Source: Psychrobacillus sp048572895 (GTDB lineage: Bacteria; Bacillota; Bacilli; Bacillales_A; Planococcaceae). From it: DNA of 64,000 bases. The stretch is from assembly GCF_048572895.1 (NCBI RefSeq), contig NZ_CP183878.1:3968001-4032000 (forward strand), read 5' to 3'. The position numbers and the translations under genes were made by a program. Every line of letters starts with the position of its first letter. Within the stretch, counting starts at the first letter, position 1. Positions 42,753 to 51,595 of this stretch are shown here, in pieces. The notes beneath the pieces are model-generated. The model had not been told where the DNA came from. It searched no databases and was given only the letters and a program-made list of their open reading frames with translations.

Positions 42753-44725
42753 TCTTGATTTCCTCCTTCGATTGTATCTATAATTGCATTTTTTAGTAGT
42801 GATATTGCTTCGTCTATCGAGATGTCTTCCAATTGGCAGGCAGCATTCGTTAAATGACCACCACCATTTAGTTTTTCCATAATAACTTGAACATTGATAT
42901 CACCTAATGATCGAGCACTGATTCCCAAAGTAGATTCACTTTTTCGTCCTATAACAAAAGAAGCTGCCACATTATTCATCGTCAATAAAATATCTGCTGT
43001 TTGAGCGAGCAATACCTGGCTATAGGAGATGTTCTCCATACCATGGGCAATAGCAATTCCTTCTCTGAAAAACTCTACATTTTGAACGATTTTAGAGCGT
43101 TCTATATAGGTATCAATATCTTCCTTCAACATACGTTGGACAAGAATTGTATCTGCTCCATGGGTACGTAAATAGGACGCTGCTTCAAACGTTCTTGCCC
43201 CTGTACGAAGCGTAAAGCTTTTCGTATCTACAATAATACCTGCTAGCATAGATGTTGCTTCTAGCATAGATAACTTCTCGTTCTTCGGTTGATATTCAAT
43301 TAGTTCTGTTACCAACTCTGAAGTAGAGGATGCGTATGGTTCCATATAAACAAGCATCGTATTTGAAATGAACTCTTCCCCGCGTCGATGATGATCAATC
43401 ACGACTATTTTCTCTGCTTTTTGAAGAAGTTTTTCATCAATAACTAAGCTCGGTTTGTGTGTATCTACAACAACTAATAATGTTTTATCTGTAATTTTAC
43501 TTATCGCTTCTTCAGGACTTATAAAACGATTATATAGCTCTGGCTGTTCCTTTATTTCATCCATCAATCGAATTACGCTATTGTCTAGTTCATTAGTGTC
43601 CAATACAACATAGCCCTCTACTTTGTTCATCCCTGCCATTTTTCTTACCCCAACAGCTGATCCGATTGCATCCATATCCGGCATCCTATGCCCCATAACA
43701 AATACTTGATCACTATCCTGGATTAAATCTCTTAGAGCATGGGAGATCACTCTTGCTCTTACACGCGTCCGTTTTTCTACTGGGTTCGTTTTCCCACCAT
43801 AGAACTTCACTTTACCACTTGAATGCTTGATGGCTACTTGATCCCCACCACGTCCTAATACTAAATCTAAGCTCGACTGGGCTAGTTCTCCAAGCTCAAC
43901 TAGGGAAGTAGAACCTGCACCAACGCCTACGCTTAAAGTGAGGGAAAACCCGAATTTTGCAGTAGTTTCTCTTATATCATCTAATATGGAGAATTTACTT
44001 TTTTCTAATTCTACTAAAATGGATTCATTAAAAACGGCTAAAAAACGATCTGAAGAAATCCTTTTTACATAAATGCCGTATTTTGCTCCCCAATCGTTTA
44101 CACAAGAAGTAACGATACTATTGAGCCTTCCTCGTGTTTGATCGTCCATACCCTGTGATATTTCATCGTAATTGTCTATAAACAGCACACCAATAACGGT
44201 CCGATCTCCATAGTATAACGATTCCATCTCTACCTGTTCGGTTATATCAAAGAAGTATAGAAGTTTTTCTTCCACTTTATAAAATACTTTATAATTTTTT
44301 TCATCTAATGAAATGACCATTTCTTTAGATTCTTCTTGTTTCTTAAGCTGTTGAAAATCCTTTGATATAGAAAGAAGCTCCTCACCAATAATCGTATCGA
44401 ATGGAAGCTGTTGCGTCATATAAGGATTTGCCCATTCAATGATGTACTCATCATTTATGAGTAGTATCCCAATTGGCATTTCTAATAATGCTTCTTCCCC
44501 TACCTTTTTCATCCGGTAGGAAAGAGTTTCGATATGTTTTTCTGTCTCTTCATATACACGTTGTTCAATAATCCACGCATAGATAAATACTCCAATTACC
44601 ATTAGAGCGAATAATAATCCAATCAATATATTGGTAGACAGTAATAAATAAGTTGCAACCCCACTAAGTAGTAAGAACAGTATGAGTGGATATCGAATTG
44701 GCCGTTTCCTAAAAAAAGATGCCAC
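42749..44725 (-). CDS. gdpP: Cyclic-di-AMP phosphodiesterase GdpP (YybT)
   Basis: A 658-residue membrane enzyme. Two N-terminal helices (about 12-50), a PAS domain (about 84-150), a degenerate GGDEF domain (about 175-305) and DHH/DHHA1 domains (about 340-650). The catalytic metal motifs are GHRMPDMDAIGSA and VIDHHRRGEE, and the DHHA1 signature is LNGGGHLTNAA. It hydrolyses c-di-AMP to pApA and so affects osmotic balance, cell-wall stress and beta-lactam tolerance. It lies 12 bases after yybS and overlaps rplI. Confidence 0.96.
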   Translation of the reverse strand: MASFFRKRPIRYPLILFLLLSGVATYLLLSTNILIGLLFALMVIGVFIYAWIIEQRVYEETEKHIETLSYRMKKVGEEALLEMPIGILLINDEYIIEWANPYMTQQLPFDTIIGEELLSISKDFQQLKKQEESKEMVISLDEKNYKVFYKVEEKLLYFFDITEQVEMESLYYGDRTVIGVLFIDNYDEISQGMDDQTRGRLNSIVTSCVNDWGAKYGIYVKRISSDRFLAVFNESILVELEKSKFSILDDIRETTAKFGFSLTLSVGVGAGSTSLVELGELAQSSLDLVLGRGGDQVAIKHSSGKVKFYGGKTNPVEKRTRVRARVISHALRDLIQDSDQVFVMGHRMPDMDAIGSAVGVRKMAGMNKVEGYVVLDTNELDNSVIRLMDEIKEQPELYNRFISPEEAISKITDKTLLVVVDTHKPSLVIDEKLLQKAEKIVVIDHHRRGEEFISNTMLVYMEPYASSTSELVTELIEYQPKNEKLSMLEATSMLAGIIVDTKSFTLRTGARTFEAASYLRTHGADTILVQRMLKEDIDTYIERSKIVQNVEFFREGIAIAHGMENISYSQVLLAQTADILLTMNNVAASFVIGRKSESTLGISARSLGDINVQVIMEKLNGGGHLTNAACQLEDISIDEAISLLKNAIIDTIEGGNQE

Positions 44726-44737
44726 TAGATCAGCTCC

Positions 44738-45679
44738 TTATTTTTTGTATCTGTCTTTTATAAATCCTCTTATATTAAATCCTAAATCTAATACCCCTAC
44801 TATAATAGTAAACATGTATAGCGGGACTGCAAAAAATGTTGCAAGAACCATTGACCATTTGGGCCATCCTTTTACAAAAAAGCAATAGTGTATGAAGGAA
44901 ATACCTTGTAAAAACAAGAGTGCTCGTAATATTAACGCAGCATTTATAAATACTAAATACCCAAATGTCCCTACTTCAAATGAAACAAACAATGAGAATA
45001 TAGATACGATTAAATAATACCATAACACTGTTTTAGGGAGTCTAAATTCCTTGAATTTAGGAAACTTGGGTACGTCTAATTTCAATTTCTTTAAAAGAGA
45101 TAAATTAATGATTAAATATAACCAAGCACTTATAAATACAGCACCAATGAAATAGCTTGGCATAATAGACTCTATAAGCATTATACTTTGTTTAACTAAC
45201 CCCTCATAACCCTCAGGCAATTGTCCAACGGAAGACATAATATTTCCTAGTTGTTCGTAGTATACTTCAATGGTCGTGATAAATTGCGCCAAAACATTCA
45301 TATTAAAAAATAAAATGGATAATATGTATTGTACTGCAGTCATTAGCAGTAAAAATAGCCCAGTTGCCATAAGCATATACAACTTAGACTTTTTAGTCCT
45401 AATTGAATCTCCTATGATATAACCTAAAGGACCAACTAGCAATCCAAAGATAAATCCAAAAACTCCACCAATAATAAAAGAAAGTATAACTGCGATAACC
45501 GTAACAAATACAGCTTGTTTTCTTTCAAACCTTGCACTATACCATGCAAGAGGTAATGGCACTATAAATGACGTGAAAAAACCTAATACTGGAACATAAA
45601 CAGACATTGCCAACAAAATAGCGAAAAGTGCAATCATCATAGAACCATACGTTAAATAATTTGTTTGATTTTTTTGCAT
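44738..45679 (-). CDS. yybS: YybS family membrane protein (DUF2232)
   Basis: A 313-residue protein with about eight membrane segments (DUF2232). It opens YGSMMIALFAILLAMSVYVP; the segment GGVFGFIFGLLVGPLGYIIG and later helices are family-typical. Its fold is related to ECF S-components, and its function is unknown. It is fixed upstream of gdpP in many Bacillales, suggesting a role tied to c-di-AMP or the envelope, which is inference. Confidence 0.9.
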   Translation of the reverse strand: MQKNQTNYLTYGSMMIALFAILLAMSVYVPVLGFFTSFIVPLPLAWYSARFERKQAVFVTVIAVILSFIIGGVFGFIFGLLVGPLGYIIGDSIRTKKSKLYMLMATGLFLLLMTAVQYILSILFFNMNVLAQFITTIEVYYEQLGNIMSSVGQLPEGYEGLVKQSIMLIESIMPSYFIGAVFISAWLYLIINLSLLKKLKLDVPKFPKFKEFRLPKTVLWYYLIVSIFSLFVSFEVGTFGYLVFINAALILRALLFLQGISFIHYCFFVKGWPKWSMVLATFFAVPLYMFTIIVGVLDLGFNIRGFIKDRYKK

Positions 45680-45765
45680 TTAGGAACCTTCCTTTAATGT
45701 AATCATCTATCCATTGTAACAGATTACTTACAACAACTAAAATTCCACATACTGTATAGAAAAGC

Positions 45766-45868
45766 GCAAGCGCCTATGTTAGCCCCGAAAAGCGTTGGAA
45801 GAATGGCGATAAAGGCTTCCTTTGCCTTTATCCGTCATCTGAAACGACTTGTGGGGCTAGGTGCTTGA
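45766..45868. repeat. Long imperfect hairpin repeat between rpsR and yybS
   Basis: GCAAGCGCCTA plus TAGCCCC (45766-45786) pairs with GGGGCTAGGTGCTTG (45853-45867). Inside, GATAAAGG (45808-45815) pairs with CCTTTATC (45825-45832). The element is richer in GC than its surroundings and resembles the multi-copy hairpin repeats in Planococcaceae and Bacillus intergenic regions. No protein is encoded. Confidence 0.6.
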
Positions 45869-45923
45869 ACTGGACAGTGACTGAGTAAGAAGCATATACT
45901 TTCATTTATTTTTAAAAAGAAAA

Positions 45924-45945
45924 AAAGACCGGTTTCCCGGTCTTT
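45924..45945 (-). terminator. Terminator after rpsR
   Basis: AAAGACCGG (45924-45932) and CCGGTCTTT (45937-45945) form a compact stem with a 4-base loop; on the minus strand TTTTCTTTTT follows. It closes the rpsF-ssb-rpsR operon. Confidence 0.85.
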
Positions 45946-45956
45946 CTAATTTATAC

Positions 45957-46193
45957 TTATCTCTCTTCAGTAGAGAATGGAAGTAAAGCCATGATACGAG
46001 ATACTTTAATAGCTCGTGTTAACTTACGTTGGTACTTCGCACTAGTTCCTGTCACACGACGTGGAAGAATTTTTCCACGTTCTGACACGAATTTTTTCAA
46101 CAAATCTACATCTTTATAATCGATGTGTACGATATTGTTTGAAGTGAAGTAACAAACTTTACGACGTCTTTTGCCTCCGCGACGCATTGCCAT
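45957..46193 (-). CDS. rpsR: 30S ribosomal protein S18
   Basis: A 78-residue S18 from ATG at 46193 (MAMRRGGKRRRKVCYFTSN), which follows AAGGAGG at eight bases; the longer frame to 46226 contains that site. The core VDLLKKFVSERGKILPRR and TGTSAKYQRKLTRAIK is the standard S18 signature. S18 binds S6 on the platform of the 30S subunit. Third gene of rpsF-ssb-rpsR. Confidence 0.97.
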   Translation of the reverse strand: MAMRRGGKRRRKVCYFTSNNIVHIDYKDVDLLKKFVSERGKILPRRVTGTSAKYQRKLTRAIKVSRIMALLPFSTEER

Positions 46194-46241
46194 AATGATT
46201 GCCTCCTTTTCGATTAAAGTAAACATGCTAGGTGATGCTTT

Positions 46242-46745
46242 TTAGAATGGTAAGTCGTCATCCGATACTTCGATTGGTCCGCTACTATTAGAAAAAGGAT
46301 CCTCATCTACACGTGTATAATTTTGCTGATTCATTGGTTGGTTTTGCTGATATGAAGGTGTTGAAAATTGCTGCTGTCCATTGCCACCAGATGATTGTCC
46401 ACCTTGGCTGCGCTCTCCAGAGCTATTACGTGGTTCTAAGAACTGAACGCTGTCTGCGACAACGTCTGTCGTATAAACACGTTTTCCATCTTGTCCTTCA
46501 TAACTACCCGTTTGAATGCGTCCTTCAACACCAGCTAAACTTCCTTTTTTCAGGTAGTTCGCTGTGTTTTCAGCTTGCTTTCTCCAAACGACACAGTTGA
46601 TAAAATCAGCTTCTCTTTCACCTTGTTGGTTGGAGAATGTACGATTTACAGCTATTGTAAATCTAGCCATTGCAACACCACTTGGTGTATAGCGAAGTTC
46701 CGGATCTTTTGTTAGTCTTCCAACTAATACGACACGGTTAATCAT
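46242..46745 (-). CDS. ssb: Single-stranded DNA-binding protein
   Basis: A 167-residue SSB. OB-fold from MINRVVLVGRLTKDPELRYT to about residue 105, with aromatic DNA-contact residues such as Trp in CVVWRKQAENTANYL. A Gln/Gly/Asn-rich linker leads to the acidic protein-interaction tip DDDLPF. Located between rpsF and rpsR as in all Bacillales; this is the essential SsbA-type gene. Confidence 0.97.
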   Translation of the reverse strand: MINRVVLVGRLTKDPELRYTPSGVAMARFTIAVNRTFSNQQGEREADFINCVVWRKQAENTANYLKKGSLAGVEGRIQTGSYEGQDGKRVYTTDVVADSVQFLEPRNSSGERSQGGQSSGGNGQQQFSTPSYQQNQPMNQQNYTRVDEDPFSNSSGPIEVSDDDLPF

Positions 46746-46784
46746 CAGTAAACAACCTCCCTCGATCAGCTTTTTTAGTCAGTT

Positions 46785-47093
46785 TTATTTTTTTGCTTTA
46801 ACTTTAATATCGTCGATACGAACAGCAATGTGACGGATAATGTCTTCATTGATGTTAGCTAAACGTGTGTACTCATCGATTGCTTTTGAATCAGCAGTTA
46901 CTTTAAGGATTTGGTAGAACCCTTCACGTAAGTCATTGATTTCGTAAGCTAAACGGCGTTTACCCCACTCTTTTGCTTCGATGATTTCTGCACCATTTGA
47001 AGTTAAGATTTCTTGGAAACGCTCTACTAAAGCTTTCTTCGCATCTTCCTCAATTGCTGGTTGAATAATGTACATTAATTCGTACTTTCTCAT
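46785..47093 (-). CDS. rpsF: 30S ribosomal protein S6
   Basis: A 102-residue S6. RKYELMYIIQPAIEE, KEWGKRRLAYEINDLREGFY and EDIIRHIAVRID are the standard strands and helices. It is slightly longer than the 95-residue B. subtilis protein because of a basic tail (DIKVKAKK). First gene of the rpsF-ssb-rpsR operon, with a leader that may be an S6:S18 control site. Confidence 0.97.
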   Translation of the reverse strand: MRKYELMYIIQPAIEEDAKKALVERFQEILTSNGAEIIEAKEWGKRRLAYEINDLREGFYQILKVTADSKAIDEYTRLANINEDIIRHIAVRIDDIKVKAKK

Positions 47094-47099
47094 CTATTT

Positions 47100-47148
47100 A
47101 CACCTCCCTATGGTCTTTGGCCGACTATGAAAAGCCGACAAGGAGCAA
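47100..47148 (-). promoter_or_regulatory. Possible S6:S18 autoregulatory leader of rpsF
   Basis: On the minus strand the 50 bases before rpsF can fold with CTCC pairing to the GGGAG of the ribosome binding site, around an inner GTC/GAC stem and two GTCGGC words. Leaders binding the S6:S18 complex are known upstream of rpsF in many bacteria. The consensus CCG element could not be placed with certainty. Confidence 0.35.
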
Positions 47149-47260
47149 GTAATTCTATTACTCACATCAATGAATTGTAACATAGTTTGTCAAACCAATC
47201 AAGGAGGATTGTCATTATTTTACTCATTCATGTATATTTATTTTAAAGTAGGAGGATTAT

Positions 47261-47821
47261 ATGGAAAACAGTGAAGAAACTTTAGTTGTTATTAATATTG
47301 ATTTAAAAAAGGTCGCATGGGAAAGTATTGGATTGACTGTGGGTCTATCGATAATAGGAATACTTTTGTTCCCTTGGTTATCAAATGTTACAGAACTAAC
47401 ATTCTCATTTTGGAACTTTTTCTGGTTCTTCATCGGGTATGTAATATTAATCGTCTTGCATGAATGTTTTCATCTTGTTGGTTTTTGGGTATTTGGTAAA
47501 GCGCCATGGAGTAGTATGGATTATGGGGTTAATCTTCAAATGGGGGTTGCCTATGCTACCACTACTATTCCATTACAAAACGGTGCTATGAAAAAGGCAT
47601 TATTACTTCCTTTTTGGGTTACTGGAGTTTTACCAATGATTATGGGTTTTTGGATGGGTTCTCTCTTGCTTGTTTTATTGGGTGCTTGGCTAATTGGTGG
47701 AGCAGCTGGAGACTTTGCTATGTATAAAGAGCTCAGAAAGTATCCAAATGATTTATTGATAAAAGATGATCCAGTTAAACCTAGGTTATATGTATTGAAA
47801 AAAATTCATAAAGACTTATAG
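47261..47821 (+). CDS. DUF3267 membrane protein with HExxH motif
   Basis: A 186-residue membrane protein of the DUF3267 (putative zincin peptidase) family. Four or five hydrophobic segments; the second carries HECFH at residues 67-71, an HExxH metal motif inside a helix as in site-2-type or stress-associated membrane proteases. GVNLQMGVAYATTTIPL and the C-terminal GGAAGDFAMYKELRKYP follow the family pattern; the latter Asp could be the third metal ligand. The ATG follows AGGAGG. It points away from the rpsF operon and is followed by repeat DNA. Substrate is unknown. Confidence 0.82.
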   Translation: MENSEETLVVINIDLKKVAWESIGLTVGLSIIGILLFPWLSNVTELTFSFWNFFWFFIGYVILIVLHECFHLVGFWVFGKAPWSSMDYGVNLQMGVAYATTTIPLQNGAMKKALLLPFWVTGVLPMIMGFWMGSLLLVLLGAWLIGGAAGDFAMYKELRKYPNDLLIKDDPVKPRLYVLKKIHKDL

Positions 47822-48354
47822 GATAGGAGTATTTCTTTATCAATAAGAAAAACCGGGTAAGTAGATGGCAGATCCTTTTAAGAAGAGTAACCATCAGGAA
47901 TACCTTTGATTTCGGCTACGGCGGACGCTTTTCGCGGGCATAGCTTCAGTCTCTTCGTCACTACGTTCCTGCGGGGCTTCAGCTCATTCACCTGTCGCTT
48001 CGCTTTCGGTGCAGAAAAACATTCGCTGTTCCCGCAGAGGTCGCCACCTGCGCTCCAATCGGCTTAGCGATAATCTATGCTAAATCTTCTTGTTGGGTAA
48101 TACTCGCTTCGTTGATTGTAGTGAAAGGTGGCGCTCCAGTGGATGAGTGAGACAGATGAGCTATCACAACGACGGGTGAGCGACGGTAATGGCTCATCGC
48201 TCACCCCCGTGGAAAGCGTCCACCTGTTTCTGCATCGCTGCGCTAGCTTCGAAACATGAAAGTGCGTTGTAACGGAAATCAGTTGTATCGTTTAATTTTT
48301 TAAAGTACTATGGACACTGGATTCGCAGCATGATAAATCTTATACTTATCTTTT
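47822..48354. other. Gene-free GC-rich repeat region
   Basis: About 530 bases without genes. Most is the repeat element at 47918-48224. Base composition there is clearly richer in GC than the surrounding genome and codon structure is absent in all frames. Confidence 0.7.
47918..48224. repeat. GC-rich element with terminal inverted repeats
   Basis: The left end GGCGGACGCTTTTCGCGGG (47918-47936) is mirrored by CCCGTGGAAAGCGTCCACC (48206-48224), differing at a few positions. An inner hairpin, GGGTGAGCGA (48174-48183) with TCGCTCACCC (48197-48206), lies next to the right end. The left part resembles a repeat common in Bacillaceae and Planococcaceae intergenic DNA. It carries no transposase, so it could be a non-autonomous element. 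Confidence 0.6.
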
Positions 48355-48389
48355 AAAAAAGGATCAGTGATTTCTCACTAATCCTTTTT
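48355..48389 (-). terminator. Terminator after ychF
   Basis: AAAAAAGGATCAGTGA (48355-48370) pairs with TCACTAATCCTTTTT (48375-48389) with one bulge; A and T tracts on both sides. Confidence 0.75.
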
Positions 48390-48396
48390 CTTCTTA

Positions 48397-49497
48397 TTAT
48401 ACGTTGAAGCGGAACAACATTACGTCTCCGTCTTGTACGATATATTCTTTTCCTTCTAAACGAACCTTACCAGCTTCTTTTGCGGCAGCCATTGATCCAG
48501 TTTCCACTAAATCATCATAAGCTACTGTTTCCGCACGGATAAATCCTTTTTCAAAGTCAGAGTGAATAACTCCTGCACATTGAGGTGCTTTCATGCCTTT
48601 AAGGAATGTCCATGCACGTACTTCCTGCACACCAGCTGTAAAGTAAGTAGCTAGTCCTATTAATGAATAGGAAGCTTTGATTAACTGGTCTAACCCAGAT
48701 TCTTTAATTCCTAGTTCTTCTAGGAACATTGCTTTCTCTTCATCTTCTAAGGCCGCCATCTCTTCTTCAATTTTTGCACAGATAAGTATTACCTCTGCCC
48801 CTTCTTCAGCAGCAAATGCACGTACCTTTTGTACATATTCATTTTCGCCATCAGCCATGATATCATCTTCTGAAACGTTTGCAACATAAAGCATTGGTTT
48901 TGTCGTTAGCAAATGAAAGCCTTTTACTACGCGTTGCTCTTCTTCCGTAAACTCAACTGAACGACCAGGTTTCCCTGCTTCGAAAGCTTCTTTTAAGCGA
49001 GTAAGAACTGGTTCTTCCGCCAAAGCCTCTTTATCTCTTTGTTTTACCATTTTAGTTACACGGGCTAGGCGTTTATCTACGCTTTCTAAATCTGCTAATA
49101 TTAACTCTAGGTTAATCACTTCAATATCAGAGATTGGATCCACTTTTCCAGAGACATGCGTGATATTTTCATCTTCGAAGCACCGAACGACCTGACAGAT
49201 TGCATCCACTTCACGGATATGAGCTAAGAACTTGTTCCCAAGCCCTTCTCCTTTGCTCGCACCTTCAACAATTCCTGCAATATCTGTAAATTCAAATGCA
49301 GTAGCAACGGTTTTCTTTGGCACTACTAATTCTGTTAATTTATCTAAACGTGCATCAGGTACTTCAACAACCCCTACGTTCGGATCGATAGTAGCAAATG
49401 GATAGTTTGCTGCAAGTGCTCCAGCTTTTGTTATTGCATTAAACAATGTAGATTTCCCTACGTTTGGTAATCCTACGATTCCTGCAGTTAACGCCAT
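48397..49497 (-). CDS. ychF: Redox-regulated ribosome-binding ATPase YchF
   Basis: A 366-residue OBG-family P-loop protein from ATG at 49497 (MALTAGIVGLPNVGKSTL). G1 is GLPNVGKST, G3 DIAGIV, and the altered G4 (NVSE in place of NKxD) explains the preference for ATP over GTP. A coiled-coil domain follows (about 120-200), and the C-terminal TGS domain ends EYIVQDGDVMLFRFNV. YchF binds the large ribosomal subunit and is linked to oxidative stress. Same place as B. subtilis yyaF. Confidence 0.96.
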   Translation of the reverse strand: MALTAGIVGLPNVGKSTLFNAITKAGALAANYPFATIDPNVGVVEVPDARLDKLTELVVPKKTVATAFEFTDIAGIVEGASKGEGLGNKFLAHIREVDAICQVVRCFEDENITHVSGKVDPISDIEVINLELILADLESVDKRLARVTKMVKQRDKEALAEEPVLTRLKEAFEAGKPGRSVEFTEEEQRVVKGFHLLTTKPMLYVANVSEDDIMADGENEYVQKVRAFAAEEGAEVILICAKIEEEMAALEDEEKAMFLEELGIKESGLDQLIKASYSLIGLATYFTAGVQEVRAWTFLKGMKAPQCAGVIHSDFEKGFIRAETVAYDDLVETGSMAAAKEAGKVRLEGKEYIVQDGDVMLFRFNV

Positions 49498-49532
49498 ATA
49501 TGTCACAGCCCTTCATTATTTTAAATCATAAA

Positions 49533-49806
49533 CTTTATCCGGCATTTACGGGCAGTATGACTCCCACTTCAAAACTAGGCTCGAGAAAATAAAGCATAAG
49601 TAGGAAGTAACTGCCCGTAGATGCCCGCTGTAGAACATTGACGAAAAACGCCACGTCGTGTGGCTTCGTCTATGTGACTCACATCCTGTGACCCTCGGGC
49701 CACCAGAAAGTTGATCACTCAGGCTTTGCAGCATGATGCGGCGCTAGTTGCCTGAGTTCCATTTTCAATCAATGGCGGAAAACCTCACTGATTGAAGTTT
49801 TACTTT
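49533..49806. repeat. Long copy of the dispersed terminator-like repeat
   Basis: It starts with GGCATTTACGGGCAGT (49541-49556), which pairs with ACTGCCCGTAGATGCC (49611-49626) at 15 of 16 positions, and ends with a hairpin, TCAATCAATG against CACTGATTGA. Both outer ends recur in the short element at 4754-4830. The middle contains a GC-rich stretch with GACGAAAAACGCC and TGGCTTCGTC. It lies 3' to the leftward DUF951 gene. A chance 62-codon frame inside (49546-49734) is not a gene. Confidence 0.65.
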
Positions 49807-49853
49807 TTATACAACTTGTTCATTATATTGATTTTAACGATAAAAGTCTATCA

Positions 49854-50054
49854 TTACTCAGCATCAGCTTGGACAATAAGCTTTTTCATCTTCTTTTCAA
49901 ATTCTTTTCTTGGTATCATCACACTGTGTTGACATCCCTCACATTTTATACGAATATCAGCCCCCATACGAATAATTTTCCAAGCATTCGTTCCACATGG
50001 ATGTTGTTTCTTCATTTCTACTATGTCATTTAGTTGAAATTGTTTCTTTTCCAT
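49854..50054 (-). CDS. yyzM: DUF951 protein (YyzM family)
   Basis: A 66-residue protein: NDIVEMKKQHPCGTNAWKI then IRIKCEGCQHSVMIPR. The HPCGTN motif and the CEGC pair define the DUF951 family and form a probable zinc site; the fold is SH3-like. It is conserved beside the mscS-type gene in the origin region. Function is unknown. Confidence 0.92.
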   Translation of the reverse strand: MEKKQFQLNDIVEMKKQHPCGTNAWKIIRMGADIRIKCEGCQHSVMIPRKEFEKKMKKLIVQADAE

Positions 50055-50096
50055 TCTATCACCTACTTATTTTTCTTTAGTAAACAATCATTGGAG

Positions 50097-50930
50097 TTAT
50101 GAAATTTTAATACCTTTTCGTTCAAGGAATTCTATTAAATCTCTTCTAATTTTTCTAGCAACGCTATTTTGTTTCGTTGGGATAGTCTCTGCGGTAAACC
50201 GTACTACTATTTCGGATGCATCAAAACTTTGTACCCCAAGATAACTAGGCGTTTTAACAAGCTCTTCATATTTGTTTGGTAACTCCTTGAGAAACTCTTC
50301 AATGTTTTTTTCCATTGATGGAATATCATTTTCAGGTGCGACACTAATATCTATTAATGCCAAGGAGTTATAAATGGAATAGTTTACAACAACTAAAATG
50401 CTACCATTAGGAATTATGTGAAGTTCCCCTGTATAACTTTTCACTTTTGTTGTACGTAAACCTATTTCCTGTACAATTCCGTTGGCTGTCCCTATTTGCA
50501 CTTGATCCCCCACTGCAAATTGATCTTCAAATACTATGAAAAATCCAGTAATAACATCTTTCACTAAACTTTGAGCACCAAAACCAACTGCTAGACCAAC
50601 AATCCCTGCACCAGCAAGCAGTCCAGCAACTTTTATACCAAAAGTAGTCAAAATAGCTATAATAGCACTGAAATAAATAACATAAGTTAACACATTTTGA
50701 AGAAGCTTCAGTAATGTGTTTTGTCTACGTTCAGAATGCCCTAAAGGACTTCTCTGTCTGACTGCAAAAGCTTTTTGTATAATACTTTTACCAACTCTTA
50801 TCGCAATAGCAGTTACTAACAAAATAAGTATGACCTTAAAAACATTTTGCCCGAATTGCACCCAATTTTTTTCATTAAGTAAATAATTCTTCAAACCTTG
50901 AATCGTTGCTTCTATACTAATTGTTTCCAC
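50097..50930 (-). CDS. Small-conductance mechanosensitive channel (MscS family)
   Basis: A 277-residue channel. Three N-terminal membrane helices; the pore helix is VAGLLAGAGIVGLAVGFGAQSLVKDVITG (about 102-130) with the alternating Gly/Ala pattern of MscS. The cytosolic beta domain (DQFAVGDQVQIGTANGIVQEIGLRTT) and C-terminal mixed domain follow. It opens on membrane tension to release solutes during hypo-osmotic shock. Corresponds to YyaC-yyzM-linked yykT-type genes of other Bacilli only by position. Confidence 0.92.
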   Translation of the reverse strand: METISIEATIQGLKNYLLNEKNWVQFGQNVFKVILILLVTAIAIRVGKSIIQKAFAVRQRSPLGHSERRQNTLLKLLQNVLTYVIYFSAIIAILTTFGIKVAGLLAGAGIVGLAVGFGAQSLVKDVITGFFIVFEDQFAVGDQVQIGTANGIVQEIGLRTTKVKSYTGELHIIPNGSILVVVNYSIYNSLALIDISVAPENDIPSMEKNIEEFLKELPNKYEELVKTPSYLGVQSFDASEIVVRFTAETIPTKQNSVARKIRRDLIEFLERKGIKIS

Positions 50931-50992
50931 CTCACTTGAATAAATAATTTCCTAGATGCATATACTATGCTAAAAAGAAAGTGAGTAATTAT

Positions 50993-51595
50993 ATGAACTC
51001 TTATGCTACTAATACTATTACCGAACCTTCTACAATTTATTATAAAGAAACAGGTGCAATTTGGCGATTAAGCAACTACTTTATAGAACAAATACCATTT
51101 GGCCACCCAAATCTAGTTTTTTGTTGTATTGGTACCGATCGCTCTACTGGAGATGCACTCGGACCGATGACTGGTTCTTTCTTATCGCAGCTTAAGTCAT
51201 TTCCATTTGAAATTGTCGGTACGTTGGATAACCCTTTACATGCACTAAACATTGAAGAGATTACGGAGACCATCCGGAGCTCTCCAAAGGACCCTTATAT
51301 AATTGCTATAGACGCTTGCTTAGGAAACGCAAATAATATTGGACAAATTATCGTTCACCCTGGCCCCTTATATCCAGGTAAAGCAGTAAAAAAAGAATTA
51401 CCGCCAATTGGAGAAGTCTCTATTAAAGCGATCGTAAATATCGGAGGTTTCATGGAATATAATGTTTTACAAAGCACTCGGCTTCATCTAACTTACGAAA
51501 TGGGAAGAGTGATCTCTCGTTCACTACTTTTAGCTTGGCATCGTTATAATTTAAAAGTTATAAATAATAGCAACAGCAATACCGACAATAACTAA
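50993..51595 (+). CDS. yyaC: Spore protease-related protein YyaC
   Basis: A 200-residue protein from ATG at 50993 (MNSYATNTITEPS); a GTG four codons earlier lies in the GAAAGTGAG site. The family motifs FCCIGTDRSTGDALGP and DNPLHALNIEE, plus AIDACLGN, match YyaC, related to the GPR spore protease/hydrogenase maturation protease fold. In B. subtilis it is a sporulation gene of the forespore. It is the only rightward gene in this block, and its last 45 bases overlap the end of the converging DUF554 gene. Confidence 0.92.
   Translation: MNSYATNTITEPSTIYYKETGAIWRLSNYFIEQIPFGHPNLVFCCIGTDRSTGDALGPMTGSFLSQLKSFPFEIVGTLDNPLHALNIEEITETIRSSPKDPYIIAIDACLGNANNIGQIIVHPGPLYPGKAVKKELPPIGEVSIKAIVNIGGFMEYNVLQSTRLHLTYEMGRVISRSLLLAWHRYNLKVINNSNSNTDNN

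Noticed and set aside
49546..49734. 62-codon open frame on the minus strand
   Set aside because: It lies wholly within the repeat element at 49533-49806, has no ribosome binding site, and its composition (many Ser, Arg, Cys) is that of chance translation.
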